64,000 nt of DNA. It comes from Chryseobacterium sp. JM1. GTDB taxonomy: Bacteria > Bacteroidota > Bacteroidia > Flavobacteriales > Weeksellaceae. Within the stretch, counting starts at the first letter, position 1, and each line of letters begins with the position of its first letter. A program made the translations under genes and the position numbers. The notes under the pieces were generated by a model. It made no database searches. It was not told where the DNA came from and saw only the letters and a program-made list of their open reading frames with translations. The DNA is taken from the NCBI RefSeq assembly GCF_000737715.1, contig NZ_JPRN01000006.1, positions 62,001 through 126,000 of the forward strand, in the 5' to 3' direction. Of the stretch, positions 17,377 through 27,479 are shown piece after piece.

Positions 17377-17405
17377 CTAATATAGGAAAAAATTAAATAG
17401 CACAA
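17377..17405 (-). promoter_or_regulatory. Probable promoter of the small-peptide operon
   Basis: On the minus strand, TTG (17403-17405) is followed after 18 bases by TATATTAG (17377-17384), one mismatch from TAnnTTTG. It lies about 20 bases before the ATG of copy 1. Confidence 0.5.
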
Positions 17406-17450
17406 TGTATTTTGATAAGAAATTGTAATTCAACATTTTAATAAAAATAA

Positions 17451-17473
17451 AAACCTCAGAATTTCTGAGGTTT
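17451..17473 (-). terminator. Terminator downstream of fumC
   Basis: AAACCTCAGA and TCTGAGGTTT form a 10-base-pair stem with a 3-base loop, with T-rich sequence on either side. On the minus strand it lies 171 bases after the fumC stop. The 170 bases between hold no recognisable gene. Confidence 0.7.
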
Positions 17474-17643
17474 TTTCTAGTATTTAATCTATTTGAATGT
17501 CAGGAAGCTTAAGGCTCTAAGACATACTACAGTGAATTTTTATTAATTCTTAAATGACACTTAATGTATTTTAAGTGATTTCTTAAAAAATTAATGCCGA
17601 ACAGTAACTTCCAGCCTCCATCTTCCATCTCCCAAACCTTTAT

Positions 17644-19038
17644 CTATTTAAGGCTTCCCACCATATCTTCCGGCTTCACCCATTCGTCAAACTGCTCAGC
17701 TGTTAAAAAGCCAAGGCCTACCGCTTCTTCTTTTAGAGTCGTTCCGTTTTTGTGGGCTGTTTTTGCAATCTTCGCTGCATTTTCGTAACCGATGTGCGTG
17801 TTTAAAGCAGTAACAAGCATTAATGATTTGTCTACCAATTCTTTAATTCTCTCATGATTCGGTTCAATACCTTCCGCACAGTGATCATTGAATGAAATAC
17901 ATGCATCCGCGATTAACTGAGCAGACTGAAGGAAGTTGTATGCCATTACAGGTTTGAACACATTAAGCTCGTAATTCCCCTGAGTACCTGCAAAAGAGAT
18001 CGTCGTATCATTTCCAAGAACCTGAGCGCAAACCATTGTCATTGCTTCATTCTGCGTAGGATTTACTTTCCCTGGCATAATAGAAGATCCCGGCTCATTT
18101 TCAGGAATATGAATTTCCCCGATTCCCGAACGTGGTCCTGAAGCCAGCAATCTGATATCCTGAGCTATTTTGAATAAAGAAACAGCCAGTTGTTTTAAAG
18201 CACCGTGAGATTCCACAATAGCATCGTGAGCAGCCAGAGCTTCAAATTTATTTTCTGCCGTAACAAATGGATGGTTCGTAAACTTCGCAATATATTCAGC
18301 TACTTTTACATCATAACCATTGGGTGTATTCAGTCCTGTACCTACGGCAGTTCCGCCCAAAGCAAGTTCAGAAAGGTGAGGAAGGGTATTTTTCAACGCT
18401 TTCAGACCATATTCAAGCTGAGCTTTGTAGCCTGAAAATTCCTGCCCAAGGGTAAGAGGAGTGGCATCCATAAGGTGTGTTCTCCCGATTTTTACAATAT
18501 CTTTAAATGCTTCTGCCTTTGCAGCAATCGTGTTTTTTAATTTTTCAACAGCCGGAATTGTTACTTCAACCACTTTTTTGTACGCAGCAATATGCATCGC
18601 CGTTGGGTAAGTATCATTGGAAGACTGGGATTTGTTCACATCATCATTCGGATGAATTTCAGATTTATCGCCTAAAGTTCCGCCATTGTTCACATGAGCT
18701 CTGTTGGAAACCACTTCATTGATATTCATATTGGACTGTGTCCCTGAACCCGTCTGCCAGATTACCAGAGGAAACTGGTCGTTAAGTTTTCCTTCAAGGA
18801 TTTCGTCACATACTTTAGCGATCATATCTCTTTTTTCTGCGGGAAGAACACCAAGATCCGTATTGGTATAAGCAGCTGCCTTCTTTAAAAATGCAAAAGC
18901 TTCAATGATTTCGTGAGGCATAGAACCCTCAGGTCCAATCTTAAAATTGTTTCTTGAACGTTCAGTCTGTGCTCCCCAAAACTTGTCAGCAGGCACCTGA
19001 ACCTCTCCCATAGTATCCTTTTCGATTCTGTAATTCAT
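17644..19038 (-). CDS. fumC: Fumarate hydratase, class II
   Basis: The ATG at 19038 gives [20 protein letters not shown], the standard opening, and a 464-residue protein. Visible motifs are [50 protein letters not shown] (catalytic His) and the fumarase/aspartase signature [13 protein letters not shown] containing the catalytic Ser loop. It converts fumarate to L-malate in the citric-acid cycle and needs no iron-sulfur cluster. A class I enzyme gene lies divergently 136 bases away. A possible promoter (TTG-N20-TAACTTTA) lies just upstream on the minus strand. Confidence 0.95.
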   Translation of the reverse strand: MNYRIEKDTMGEVQVPADKFWGAQTERSRNNFKIGPEGSMPHEIIEAFAFLKKAAAYTNTDLGVLPAEKRDMIAKVCDEILEGKLNDQFPLVIWQTGSGTQSNMNINEVVSNRAHVNNGGTLGDKSEIHPNDDVNKSQSSNDTYPTAMHIAAYKKVVEVTIPAVEKLKNTIAAKAEAFKDIVKIGRTHLMDATPLTLGQEFSGYKAQLEYGLKALKNTLPHLSELALGGTAVGTGLNTPNGYDVKVAEYIAKFTNHPFVTAENKFEALAAHDAIVESHGALKQLAVSLFKIAQDIRLLASGPRSGIGEIHIPENEPGSSIMPGKVNPTQNEAMTMVCAQVLGNDTTISFAGTQGNYELNVFKPVMAYNFLQSAQLIADACISFNDHCAEGIEPNHERIKELVDKSLMLVTALNTHIGYENAAKIAKTAHKNGTTLKEEAVGLGFLTAEQFDEWVKPEDMVGSLK

Positions 19039-19114
19039 TGTGATTGAAATTTTTATAAAGTTAATCATAAACGCAGAATCCCGCAATTTATAACCATTAT
19101 AAATATCAATATGG

Positions 19115-19132
19115 ATGAGTGATTTTACTCAT
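19115..19132. promoter_or_regulatory. Dyad symmetry between the divergent fumarase genes
   Basis: ATGAGT-GATTTT-ACTCAT is a perfect 6+6 base inverted repeat followed by a T-run, placed 19 bases before the -7 box of the class I gene. It may be an operator or a weak hairpin; which of the two cannot be told. Confidence 0.4.
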
Positions 19133-19150
19133 GTTTTTTTAAGGATGACG

Positions 19151-19158
19151 TATTTTTG
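19151..19158 (+). promoter_or_regulatory. -7 promoter box (TATTTTTG) for the class I fumarase gene
   Basis: TATTTTTG fits TAnnTTTG, with the ATG 17 bases downstream, implying a very short 5' leader. Confidence 0.6.
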
Positions 19159-19174
19159 CACAAACAAAAATTGA

Positions 19175-20782
19175 ATGGATTTTAGATATCAGGATCCGTA
19201 TCCGATCCAGAAAGATGATACGGTGTATAAAAAATTGACATCAGACTATGTAAAGGTTGAACAATTAGGAGAAAGAGAGATCTTAACCATTGATCCGAAG
19301 GGACTGGAGCTTTTGGCCGAAGAAGCCATGGCCGATGTTTCTTTCATGCTTCGTTCTTCTCACCTTGAAAGTCTCCGAAAAATCATCGATGATCCGGAAG
19401 CTACAGATAACGACAGATTCGTTGCTTACAATCTCTTGCAGAATGCTGCTGTGGCGGTGGAAGGAGCTCTTCCTTCTTGCCAGGACACAGGTACGGCCAT
19501 TGTCATGGGTAAAAAAGGAGAAAGTGTTTACACCGGAGTGGATGACGGAGAATACCTGAGCAAAGGAATTTACAATACCTATCAGAAAAGAAACCTAAGA
19601 TATTCTCAGGTGGTACCTTTGACGATGTTTGACGAAAAAAATTCAGGTTCTAATCTTCCGGCACAGATTGATATTTATGCTAAAAAAGGAGATTATTACG
19701 AATTTTTGTTTTTAACGAAAGGAGGAGGATCTGCCAACAAAACATTCTTATACCAAAAGACAAAATCATTATTGAATGAAAAGTCTCTTGAAGCATTTGT
19801 AAAAGAAAGAATTTCAGACCTTGGAACCGCTGCATGCCCGCCTTATCACCTGGCTCTTGTGATCGGGGGAACTTCTGCTGAAGCCAATCTTGCTGCTGTG
19901 AAAAAAGCGTCTGCAAAATATTACGACAACCTTCCGACAGAAGGAAATGAAGGCGGACAGGCTTTCAGAGACCTTGAATGGGAAGCTAAAGTTCAGAAAA
20001 TCTGCCAGGAAAGTGCTATCGGAGCGCAGTTTGGAGGGAAATACCTTACCCACGATGTAAGAGTGATCAGACTTCCGCGTCATGCTGCTTCCTGTCCTGT
20101 AGGAATGGGAGTTTCGTGTTCTGCAGATAGAAATATCAAAGGGAAAATCACAAAAGAAGGTATTTTCCTTGAGCAGCTGGAAGAAAATCCAAAGAGATTC
20201 TTACCGGATACGCCACCACACCTGGAGGAAGCTGTTGAAATCAATCTGAACAAGCCAATGCCTGAGATACTGGCCGAGCTGTCTAAATATCCTATCAAAA
20301 CAAGATTAAAATTAAACGGAACGCTGATCGTTGCCAGAGATATTGCCCACGCAAAAATCAAAGAGATCATCGACAGCGGACAACCGATGCCTGAATATTT
20401 CAAAAATCACCCGATCTACTACGCAGGACCTGCGAAAACACCGGAAGGAATGGCTTCAGGAAGTTTTGGGCCTACCACTGCCGGAAGAATGGATGTCTAT
20501 GTAGATGAATTCCAGAGCCACGGTGGAAGCATGATTATGTTGGCCAAAGGAAACAGAAGTAAAGATGTGACCACGGCTTGCGGTAAATACGGAGGCTTCT
20601 ATCTGGGATCTATCGGCGGACCGGCAGCAATTTTGGCCAAAGACAATATTGTGTCTGTAGATATCGTAGACTTCCCTGAATTAGGGATGGAAGCAGTAAG
20701 AAAGATCGAAGTAAAAGACTTCCCGGCGTTCATCATTACGGACGATAAAGGCAACGACTTCTTCGCGGATCTTGCCCATTAA
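19175..20782 (+). CDS. fumA: Fumarate hydratase, class I (iron-sulfur)
   Basis: The 535-residue protein has the two-domain class I layout in one chain. Cysteines that fit [4Fe-4S] ligands occur in [28 protein letters not shown] and [14 protein letters not shown]. The C-terminal domain has [29 protein letters not shown] (active-site region) and [19 protein letters not shown]. It catalyses the same fumarate/malate step as FumC but with an oxygen-sensitive cluster. The symbol is by analogy with E. coli FumA/FumB; the product could also act on mesaconate-like acids. It is divergent from fumC. Confidence 0.92.
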   Translation: MDFRYQDPYPIQKDDTVYKKLTSDYVKVEQLGEREILTIDPKGLELLAEEAMADVSFMLRSSHLESLRKIIDDPEATDNDRFVAYNLLQNAAVAVEGALPSCQDTGTAIVMGKKGESVYTGVDDGEYLSKGIYNTYQKRNLRYSQVVPLTMFDEKNSGSNLPAQIDIYAKKGDYYEFLFLTKGGGSANKTFLYQKTKSLLNEKSLEAFVKERISDLGTAACPPYHLALVIGGTSAEANLAAVKKASAKYYDNLPTEGNEGGQAFRDLEWEAKVQKICQESAIGAQFGGKYLTHDVRVIRLPRHAASCPVGMGVSCSADRNIKGKITKEGIFLEQLEENPKRFLPDTPPHLEEAVEINLNKPMPEILAELSKYPIKTRLKLNGTLIVARDIAHAKIKEIIDSGQPMPEYFKNHPIYYAGPAKTPEGMASGSFGPTTAGRMDVYVDEFQSHGGSMIMLAKGNRSKDVTTACGKYGGFYLGSIGGPAAILAKDNIVSVDIVDFPELGMEAVRKIEVKDFPAFIITDDKGNDFFADLAH

Positions 20783-20826
20783 TTAGTTTAAAATCAAAAT
20801 AAATTAGAAAATAGGGCTTGTATGTT

Positions 20827-20857
20827 TTGTGTACAACGCAAAAAAGTCCTATTTTTG
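20827..20857 (+). promoter_or_regulatory. Promoter (TTG-N20-TATTTTTG) of the small membrane-protein gene
   Basis: TTG at 20827-20829 and TATTTTTG at 20850-20857 are 20 bases apart. The box lies inside an in-frame extension upstream of 20876, which shows that the true start is 20876. Confidence 0.65.
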
Positions 20858-20875
20858 CCTAAAATCTTTAAGAGA

Positions 20876-21160
20876 ATGATAACGATTTTATCAGCATTTT
20901 GGCCGTTCTACCAGTTCCTATGGACTGTATTCTTTATAATTATGTTCTTAGTAGGGTTCTGGTGTATCTTCATGTTCTTCGGTTTGGTAATCCCAATGTG
21001 GTTAACTGAAGGTCTGAAAGAATATTTCGGAAAAGTAAAACCTTTTGATCCGGAAGATATCAGAAGAAAAGAGCTTAATGAGCAGGAAGGCGTAGAAGTA
21101 GTCTTCAGCAATCCTAAAGGAAACGGACCTTTCCTACACGATCACGGACATCATCATTAA
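20876..21160 (+). CDS. Small single- or double-span membrane protein with His-rich tail
   Basis: The ATG at 20876 gives a 94-residue protein. Residues 1-45 are strongly hydrophobic and aromatic (FWPFYQFLWTVFFIIMFLVG, then FWCIFMFFGLVIPMWL), i.e. one long or two short membrane spans. The rest is a soluble Lys/Glu-rich segment ending in HDHGHHH, which could bind metal ions. No family is recognised beyond similar small flavobacterial proteins. A promoter sits immediately upstream and a terminator 64 bases downstream, so it is a single-gene unit. Confidence 0.72.
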   Translation: MITILSAFWPFYQFLWTVFFIIMFLVGFWCIFMFFGLVIPMWLTEGLKEYFGKVKPFDPEDIRRKELNEQEGVEVVFSNPKGNGPFLHDHGHHH

Positions 21161-21224
21161 TTGACTGTCATTGCTTTTTCACCTTAATTCTGAAAAAGTA
21201 ATATCAAAGCAAAACAACATATAT

Positions 21225-21250
21225 AAACCGCTTAATTTTTTAGGCGGTTT
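21225..21250. terminator. Bidirectional terminator
   Basis: AAACCGCTTA pairs with TAGGCGGTTT (one G-T wobble), loop of 6 bases, with a T-run after it on the plus strand. It lies between two convergent genes. Confidence 0.75.
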
Positions 21251-21256
21251 TTCTGT

Positions 21257-22150
21257 TTAGTATCCGTTTCTCAGTTTTTCCGGAGAAACCCCGAATTTCT
21301 TTTTGAATGCCCGGGTAAAGTTCTGAACATATTCATATCCGCATTCAATAGCAATTTCTTTGATCATAATACCTTTGTCGATGATCATTTTCTTTGCTTT
21401 CAGCATTCTCAGTTCTGAAATATAATCGGAAACCGTCATCTGATATTGCGCCTTAAATTCCTTCCTGATCTTATTCTGATTGATTCCCGTAAGCTTCCCG
21501 ATATCTTCCGCACGGATATTCTTGTGATAATTTTCATCAATGAATTTTTTAATCACAAAAGAAGTTCCAGGCTCTGTTTGTATGGTGTTTTTTTCATTGA
21601 ACTGTTCAAAAATTAAAATCAGAAGTTTAATGATCTTGGCTTCGACAAATAACCGCTGCACCATTCCTTTTTTTGAATAACTGATCAGCTCGTTCAGAAT
21701 CATATGCATTTCCACAGTCATATAAGGCGGCGTTCTTTGATGAAGAAAAATATAATTGTTCCGGATCATGTTTTCGAGAATATCTGCATTTTCCTTGCTA
21801 GATTCCGGATCGATGAGGTTAAAAATATATTGATAATTAATCTGAATCTGAAAATATTTTAAGGCTTCCTGGCTTTCTGTCCAAAGCTCTGCGGTACTTT
21901 CCTGGGATGAATAATGAAGGATATACTGGTTTTTCCTGAATAGAAATTTGGTCTCACAGTCATTGGCTTCCAGTTTAATGTTCGGGCTCAGCAGAAAAAG
22001 CAGGCTGAAGCTTGCCCTGCTTTCAATCATATGCAATCTTGAAAACTTTTCAGGCTGTGGGTCTTCCTGCATGACGATCTTGATGTTGTCTGAACTGAAT
22101 AACAGTCCACTCCTGGAGAGATTCTTCATAGGAAATGATTTTACGGGCAT
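21257..22150 (-). CDS. AraC family transcriptional regulator
   Basis: The 297-residue protein has the double helix-turn-helix AraC domain in its last about 95 residues: IRAEDIGKLTGINQNKIRKE, then MIKEIAIECGYEYVQNFTRA and FKKKFGVSPEKLR. The N-terminal 200 residues do not match the common cupin-like sensor clearly. Signal unknown. It is transcribed away from the secreted-protein gene at 22281, with 130 bases between starts, so it could regulate that gene; this is only suggested by position. Confidence 0.88.
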   Translation of the reverse strand: MPVKSFPMKNLSRSGLLFSSDNIKIVMQEDPQPEKFSRLHMIESRASFSLLFLLSPNIKLEANDCETKFLFRKNQYILHYSSQESTAELWTESQEALKYFQIQINYQYIFNLIDPESSKENADILENMIRNNYIFLHQRTPPYMTVEMHMILNELISYSKKGMVQRLFVEAKIIKLLILIFEQFNEKNTIQTEPGTSFVIKKFIDENYHKNIRAEDIGKLTGINQNKIRKEFKAQYQMTVSDYISELRMLKAKKMIIDKGIMIKEIAIECGYEYVQNFTRAFKKKFGVSPEKLRNGY

Positions 22151-22227
22151 GGTACAATTTGAAACAAAAGCCTTACATCAGATAACAAAAAGTTTGGAAA
22201 TGATAACTCAGGGTTAAGAATGTAAAG

Positions 22228-22235
22228 TAATTTTG
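22228..22235 (+). promoter_or_regulatory. -7 promoter box (TAATTTTG) for the secreted FISUMP protein
   Basis: TAATTTTG fits TAnnTTTG, 45 bases before the ATG at 22281. No well-spaced -33 TTG is seen. Confidence 0.5.
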
Positions 22236-22280
22236 TGCAAAATTAAATTAAATTTAGAATAATTAAAAATAATATTAGAT

Positions 22281-24359
22281 ATGTTTCAAAATTTACATTT
22301 TGCGATCCGTAAAATAGGAGCTGGTTTGGCCTTGCTAACCATCGCAGGAAGTTATCTATATGCCCAGCAATGGGAGGATGTAGGAGGCGTGCAGGGAGTT
22401 TCAGCGGGTGGAAGCAGTTATAACAATCTGGCAGTAGATCAGGCTGGAAACTATTATCTTTCTTATTATGATACTTCAGTGGCTAAAGGTTCTGTGCAGA
22501 AATTCAACGGGACTTCATGGTCTTATGTAGGCGGAACAGCAGGAATTACAGAAGGTACAGCAACCTTTAATTCATTATCTCTTGACGGTTTAGGAAATAT
22601 TTTTTACACCAATCAGGTAGGATATCCGGGATCCGGAATTGCAGTCCGTCAGTTTAACGGAACTTCATGGACACAGCTTCCAAAAGCTACGGAATCTGCT
22701 GCCAACTATCATGCTTCTGCGGTTTCTCCATCTAATGTGCTGTTTACATTCGGGGGACAGAACTCAGGAACTGTGCAGCGTTATGCAAACGGAGCCTGGG
22801 AGCAGGTAGGAAATACAGGTTTTTCAAACGGAGCATCATTTGCAGAAATGGTGATCGGATCCAATCAGAAAATTTATACATGCAACATCGCATCGGGTGT
22901 AAGAGTATATGAGAACAGCACATCAGCGGTAGCTACAGATACATGGACACTGGTGGGAGGAACGATCGTAGATGCGGCTTCTTCTTCTGAACAATACACT
23001 TCTGATATTGCGATAGATGGTAACAACAATCTTTATGTAGCATATGTTGCCAGTTCAGCAAACGGTCAGAAACTTAACGTTAAGAAATTTAACGGAAATG
23101 CATGGATACAGCTTGGTCAGGCTGATTTTTCTAATGGCAGAGTACAGCATGTAGCGATTACAGTGACGGCATCCGGAGAGCCATTTGTAGTGGCCAGCCG
23201 TTTTGAGGACAACGACTTATTAAGAAATACAGTTTATAAATTCGATACTGCTGCGCAGAATTGGGTAACCTACGGTGGAGATTTTATTTCCACAGGAGAA
23301 GCTAAATATAATGACCTTGCAATTGACAAGGCGAATAATTACTTAGTCCTTGCTTATTCCGAGGATGGTACCAAAGTGAAAAGAATTCCACTGAACGGAA
23401 CGCCTCCGGGATGTACCAATACAGATCCTGGAAGCAATGCAGGAGATACAGGCTGTGTAACTTTTACTTACCGTGGACAAACGGTAACGTATTCAACGGT
23501 AAGAGGAGCCGAGGGAAACATCTGGATGCAGCAAAACCTTGGAAGTTCCCAGGTAGCATCTTCATTAGGGGATGAAGCATCGTACGGAGATCTTTTCCAG
23601 TGGGGAAGATGGGATGATGGCCACCAGCTGAGAAATTCGGCTACGGCAGCGCCTACAACACCGAATTCACCGGACGGACTGGCTGGTTCTGGTGCTTTCA
23701 TCATCGGATCACCTTCATGGTGGAGTACTTTTGCCGCTACCGACAAATGGACCGCTTCCAATGCGGCGAATGTATCTGTCAACGTAGGAGCAGATCCCTG
23801 TATGGCTGTAGGACCAGGTTGGAAAATGCCTTCTCAGGCTGAATGGGCAGCGGCTGTAGAGTCCGATCATATCGCAAATCCGGGAACAGCCTACAACAGT
23901 TATCTGAAGCTGCCTGCCTCAGGATACAGAAGCTCTTCCAACGGAGCCCTTACATTCGCAGGACAAAGAGGATATTTCTGGAGCTCTGACACGTCCAACT
24001 CAGGTGGAAAATACCTATACATAGGGGCTACTATTGCGAATCCTTCTTCAGGAGCGATGAGAGGACAGGGATCTGCGGTAAGATGCATCAAGACGGGTTC
24101 GGCTTTAGGAACATCAGATATCATCAAAAATACATCGGCAGTAGGATTTTATCCAAACCCTACGAACGGTGTTCTTAATATCAAAGCAGATGCACTGATC
24201 GAAAGTGTCAGTGTCATCAATATGGTAGGACAGAAACTGAATAATATCCAGTTTTCCAATAACCAGATCAATATGAACGGACTTCCGAATGGAATTTATA
24301 TTGTAGAATTAAAGTTAAAGAACGGACAGGTTTTTTCTAAGAAAATTATTAAAAACTAA
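22281..24359 (+). CDS. T9SS-sorted secreted protein with propeller-like repeats and FISUMP domain
   Basis: The 692-residue product has a signal peptide, cut around residue 29 (ALLTIAGSYLYAQ). Residues about 30-375 contain repeated units of the form KFNGTSWSYVGG / YNNLAVDQAGNYYLSY, suggesting a beta-propeller. Residues about 385-610 resemble the Fibrobacter succinogenes major paralogous (FISUMP) domain: EGNIWMQQNLGSS, YGDLFQWGRWDDGHQLR, GWKMPSQAEW and GSAVRCIK. Residues about 620-692 are a type A T9SS sorting domain (GFYPNPTNGVLNI to the end). It should be exported and anchored or released at the cell surface. Ligand unknown; carbohydrate binding is possible. Confidence 0.85.
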   Translation: MFQNLHFAIRKIGAGLALLTIAGSYLYAQQWEDVGGVQGVSAGGSSYNNLAVDQAGNYYLSYYDTSVAKGSVQKFNGTSWSYVGGTAGITEGTATFNSLSLDGLGNIFYTNQVGYPGSGIAVRQFNGTSWTQLPKATESAANYHASAVSPSNVLFTFGGQNSGTVQRYANGAWEQVGNTGFSNGASFAEMVIGSNQKIYTCNIASGVRVYENSTSAVATDTWTLVGGTIVDAASSSEQYTSDIAIDGNNNLYVAYVASSANGQKLNVKKFNGNAWIQLGQADFSNGRVQHVAITVTASGEPFVVASRFEDNDLLRNTVYKFDTAAQNWVTYGGDFISTGEAKYNDLAIDKANNYLVLAYSEDGTKVKRIPLNGTPPGCTNTDPGSNAGDTGCVTFTYRGQTVTYSTVRGAEGNIWMQQNLGSSQVASSLGDEASYGDLFQWGRWDDGHQLRNSATAAPTTPNSPDGLAGSGAFIIGSPSWWSTFAATDKWTASNAANVSVNVGADPCMAVGPGWKMPSQAEWAAAVESDHIANPGTAYNSYLKLPASGYRSSSNGALTFAGQRGYFWSSDTSNSGGKYLYIGATIANPSSGAMRGQGSAVRCIKTGSALGTSDIIKNTSAVGFYPNPTNGVLNIKADALIESVSVINMVGQKLNNIQFSNNQINMNGLPNGIYIVELKLKNGQVFSKKIIKN

Positions 24360-24470
24360 GTCCCGATACGTTTGATTGATCAGCAGGGGCTTTTTTAGGA
24401 AAGCCCTTTGTTGTAAAGGCATACATTGATTTATTTTAAAAAAGTTCATTACAATTACTTTTATCGTAAA

Positions 24471-24494
24471 GGCTCATGAAATTTTTCATGGGTC
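24471..24494 (+). terminator. Terminator after the FISUMP gene
   Basis: GGCTCATGAAA pairs with TTTCATGGGTC (two wobbles) and is followed by a run of seven T. A weaker hairpin (GGGCTTT/AAAGCCC, 24387-24406) lies nearer the stop. Confidence 0.7.
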
Positions 24495-24573
24495 TTTTTT
24501 TATGACTTATTTTTTCACGGTGAAATGAAGTATAACAAAGAAAATTAATACTATATTCGATAAAAATAAAGAA

Positions 24574-27411
24574 ATGAAGAAGTTTTATTCCCTTGTTTAT
24601 CTGTTTGTTGCAGCACTGGTTTTCGGGCAGATCAATTATGCCGTTACTCCCAGTCCGTTCAGTGAAACCGATGCGATTACCCTGACCATTCCAGGAGACC
24701 AGATCGATGAATCAGCCTGGAATGTTTCAAATAATGCCATCTACATCTGGTCATGGTCATTTGATACCAATTATCAGAACAGCCAGGATTGTCCTACCAA
24801 TGGAAGCTGGAACAGTTCCAGCGATCTGAATAAACTCACTTATAATTCAGCTGCAGATACCTATTCCTTAACCATGACTCCAACAGCTTTTTTCGGAAGA
24901 ACGGGAATCGGGAGGTTCGGGTTTCTGCTAAAAGATAAAACAGGTTCCCATCAGACCTCCCCGGATATTTTTGTCAATGTTGGGGTTTTAAATTTAATGC
25001 TGACCAACCCGGCGGCGAATAGTCTGACCACAATTCCTGCAGGGACCTCTGTTAATATTACAGCGACCACTAATGTAGATGCTACATTTCAGTTAAAGGC
25101 AAACGGAACGGTTGTGAATACGGCATCTGCTCCTTCACAATCTTACATCTATAGCTATACGATGACTCAGGATGCCAACATGGAACTGATTGCTACTGAT
25201 ATAAATTCCAACTCAAAGAACGCTGCTTTTCTGCTGCAGATTCCCCGGACTGTATTTTCAGAAGCCATTCCCGGCTGGATCAGACAGGGGATTAATTATC
25301 ATTCTTCAGACCAGACGAAAGTGGGACTTGCCCTGTACGCGCCTCATAAAAATTTTGTGCACGTTATCGGAAGTTTTAATAACTGGGCGGTGAATGATGC
25401 CTATTTAATGAAAAGAGATACTGCCAATCCTGATCTTTACTGGATTGAATTAAATGGACTGACTCCACAACAGTTATATACTTTCCAATACAGAACCAAT
25501 GATCTTAAAAAAGTAGCGGATCCTTATTCACCGCAGATTTTATCATCCTATGATGATCAGTGGATTTCAAGTACAACGTATCCCAATTTACCTCCGTTTC
25601 CTGCAGGTCAGGGCTTCGAAGTTTCAACCTTTAAAACCGGGCAGGCTCCTTACAGCTGGCAGGTGACCAATTTTCAGAGACCGGCAAAGGAAGATTTGGT
25701 GGTGTATGAATTATTGCTGAGAGATTTTACACAGGAAAAAAACTGGCAGTCACTCATCAATAAGATTTCTTATTTGAAAAACTTAAATATCAATGCCATT
25801 GAGCTGCTTCCCATTATGGAATTTGAAGGGAACTTATCATGGGGCTATAATACATCTTTTCACTACGCGCTGGATAAAGCGTACGGAACGCCCGAAAAAT
25901 TCAAAGAATTTGTAGATCTGTGCCACCAGAACGGGATCGCTGTTATTTTAGATATCGCTTTTAATCATGCAACAGGACGCTCTCCACTGGCCAGACTGTG
26001 GAATATAGATCCTGATGGAGACGGTTTCGGGGAGATTGCAGCCAACAATCCTTATTTCAATCAGGTTCCCAAACATTCCTATAATGTATTCAACGATTTT
26101 AACCACACTAGTCCTTCAACTCAATATTACGTTGAAAGAAGCCTTCAGCAATGGCTGACCGAGTATCATATCGATGGATTCCGTTGGGATTTAACGAAAG
26201 GTTTTACCCAAAACTGTTCTGAAAATGATGAAGCCTGTACCAATGCTTACCAGCAGGACAGAGTAGATATTATGAAACATTATGCAGACAGGCAGTGGGC
26301 CATAGATCCCAATTCTTATATGATTTTCGAACATTTGGGAACAGATGCGGAAGAGCAGCAGTGGGCGAACTACAGAGTTGCTGAAGGAAAAGGCGTAATG
26401 CTGTGGAATAAGCAGACAGATCCATACAATCAAAATACGATGGGATATGCGGAGAACAGCAATTATGACAGAATGAATCACGCGCTTCACGGCTTTACCA
26501 ATATGCATGCTGTAGGATATGGAGAAAGTCATGATGAAGAAAGACTGATGTTCAAGAACCTTGCCTACGGAGCAGTGAACGGCGGCTACAATGTCACCAA
26601 TCTGAACACAGCCCTTGAAAGAATGAAGACATTCGGGGCGACTTTCTTTACCATTCCCGGCCCGAAAATGATCTGGCAGTTTGGAGAACTGGGGTATGAA
26701 TTCAGTATCAACCGTTGTGCAAACGGAAGCATCAACAGCGGTTGCCGTACAGATGAAAAGCCGGTTGCCTTCACATTGGGCTATGATACCCATGCAAACC
26801 GAAAAGCGGTTTATGATACCTGGGCTAAAATTATCAATATCAGAAAGACTTATCCGGTTTTCAAGTCAAAAACCTATACCATAGAATCCAACAACCTTAC
26901 TAATGATCCTGCGGGTCTGATCACTAGGATTTATGTGTACGATAATGCCATAAACGGAGTGAAGAATGTGGTAGTTCTGGCTAATTACAGCACTTCGGCT
27001 CAGAATGTTATCCCCTATTTCCCATATGCAGGACAATGGCAGAATCTGATGGATCAATCCATCTCAAATTTTGCCTCTACAACAACTCCGGTTATGCTGC
27101 AGCCGGGAGAATTCAGAATTTTTGGAAATTACGCAGGAGCGTTGTCAACAATGGATGTGAATGCTGCCAACAAACTGTCCCTTCAGATTGCAGATAATCC
27201 TGTGAAAAACGGCTCTGCAAAATTAATTTACCATAAAGCGAAGAACGGAGAGATCGTTATTTTTGATATGAGTGGTAAAAGAATGGATTCATTTAAATTA
27301 AATCAGGAAAACGGAACCTATGAACTCAAAGCAGATTATCCGCCGGGAACCTATCTCGTTCATCTCCGCTCTGAAACAGGTACAGCTATTCAGAAGATGA
27401 TCATTCAATAA
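24574..27411 (+). CDS. T9SS-sorted secreted alpha-amylase family (GH13) glycoside hydrolase
   Basis: The 945-residue protein has a signal peptide (MKKFYSLVYLFVAALVFG). Residues about 20-220 are beta-sandwich-like. Residues about 235-345 resemble a CBM48/E-set domain (VHVIGSFNNWAVND, YTFQYRT). The catalytic barrel follows: INAIELLPIMEF, AVILDIAFNHATG, HIDGFRWDL with nucleophile Asp539, IFEHLG with acid/base Glu586 and YGESHDEER with Asp654, so the GH13 triad is complete. The last about 75 residues are a T9SS sorting domain. The layout resembles enzymes acting on branched alpha-glucans. Substrate is inferred as starch or glycogen-like, not certain. Confidence 0.92.
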   Translation: MKKFYSLVYLFVAALVFGQINYAVTPSPFSETDAITLTIPGDQIDESAWNVSNNAIYIWSWSFDTNYQNSQDCPTNGSWNSSSDLNKLTYNSAADTYSLTMTPTAFFGRTGIGRFGFLLKDKTGSHQTSPDIFVNVGVLNLMLTNPAANSLTTIPAGTSVNITATTNVDATFQLKANGTVVNTASAPSQSYIYSYTMTQDANMELIATDINSNSKNAAFLLQIPRTVFSEAIPGWIRQGINYHSSDQTKVGLALYAPHKNFVHVIGSFNNWAVNDAYLMKRDTANPDLYWIELNGLTPQQLYTFQYRTNDLKKVADPYSPQILSSYDDQWISSTTYPNLPPFPAGQGFEVSTFKTGQAPYSWQVTNFQRPAKEDLVVYELLLRDFTQEKNWQSLINKISYLKNLNINAIELLPIMEFEGNLSWGYNTSFHYALDKAYGTPEKFKEFVDLCHQNGIAVILDIAFNHATGRSPLARLWNIDPDGDGFGEIAANNPYFNQVPKHSYNVFNDFNHTSPSTQYYVERSLQQWLTEYHIDGFRWDLTKGFTQNCSENDEACTNAYQQDRVDIMKHYADRQWAIDPNSYMIFEHLGTDAEEQQWANYRVAEGKGVMLWNKQTDPYNQNTMGYAENSNYDRMNHALHGFTNMHAVGYGESHDEERLMFKNLAYGAVNGGYNVTNLNTALERMKTFGATFFTIPGPKMIWQFGELGYEFSINRCANGSINSGCRTDEKPVAFTLGYDTHANRKAVYDTWAKIINIRKTYPVFKSKTYTIESNNLTNDPAGLITRIYVYDNAINGVKNVVVLANYSTSAQNVIPYFPYAGQWQNLMDQSISNFASTTTPVMLQPGEFRIFGNYAGALSTMDVNAANKLSLQIADNPVKNGSAKLIYHKAKNGEIVIFDMSGKRMDSFKLNQENGTYELKADYPPGTYLVHLRSETGTAIQKMIIQ

Positions 27412-27420
27412 TAAAAACAA

Positions 27421-27444
27421 AAGGGGTAATGAAAGTTATCCCTT
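27421..27444 (+). terminator. Terminator after the amylase gene
   Basis: AAGGGGTAA pairs with TTATCCCTT (one wobble) around a 6-base loop, followed by T-rich sequence. It isolates the amylase from the riboswitch unit. Confidence 0.8.
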
Positions 27445-27479
27445 TTTTATTCTCACCGGAGAATATGTAAATCTACTTT

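Noticed and set aside
19115..19140. Dyad plus T-run before the class I fumarase as a terminator
   Set aside because: No gene is read into it from upstream on the plus strand, so an operator or chance hairpin is at least as likely; listed as a regulatory dyad only.
20822..20875. Upstream extension of the small membrane protein
   Set aside because: A well-placed promoter (-33 TTG and TATTTTTG) lies inside this stretch, so translation must begin at 20876.
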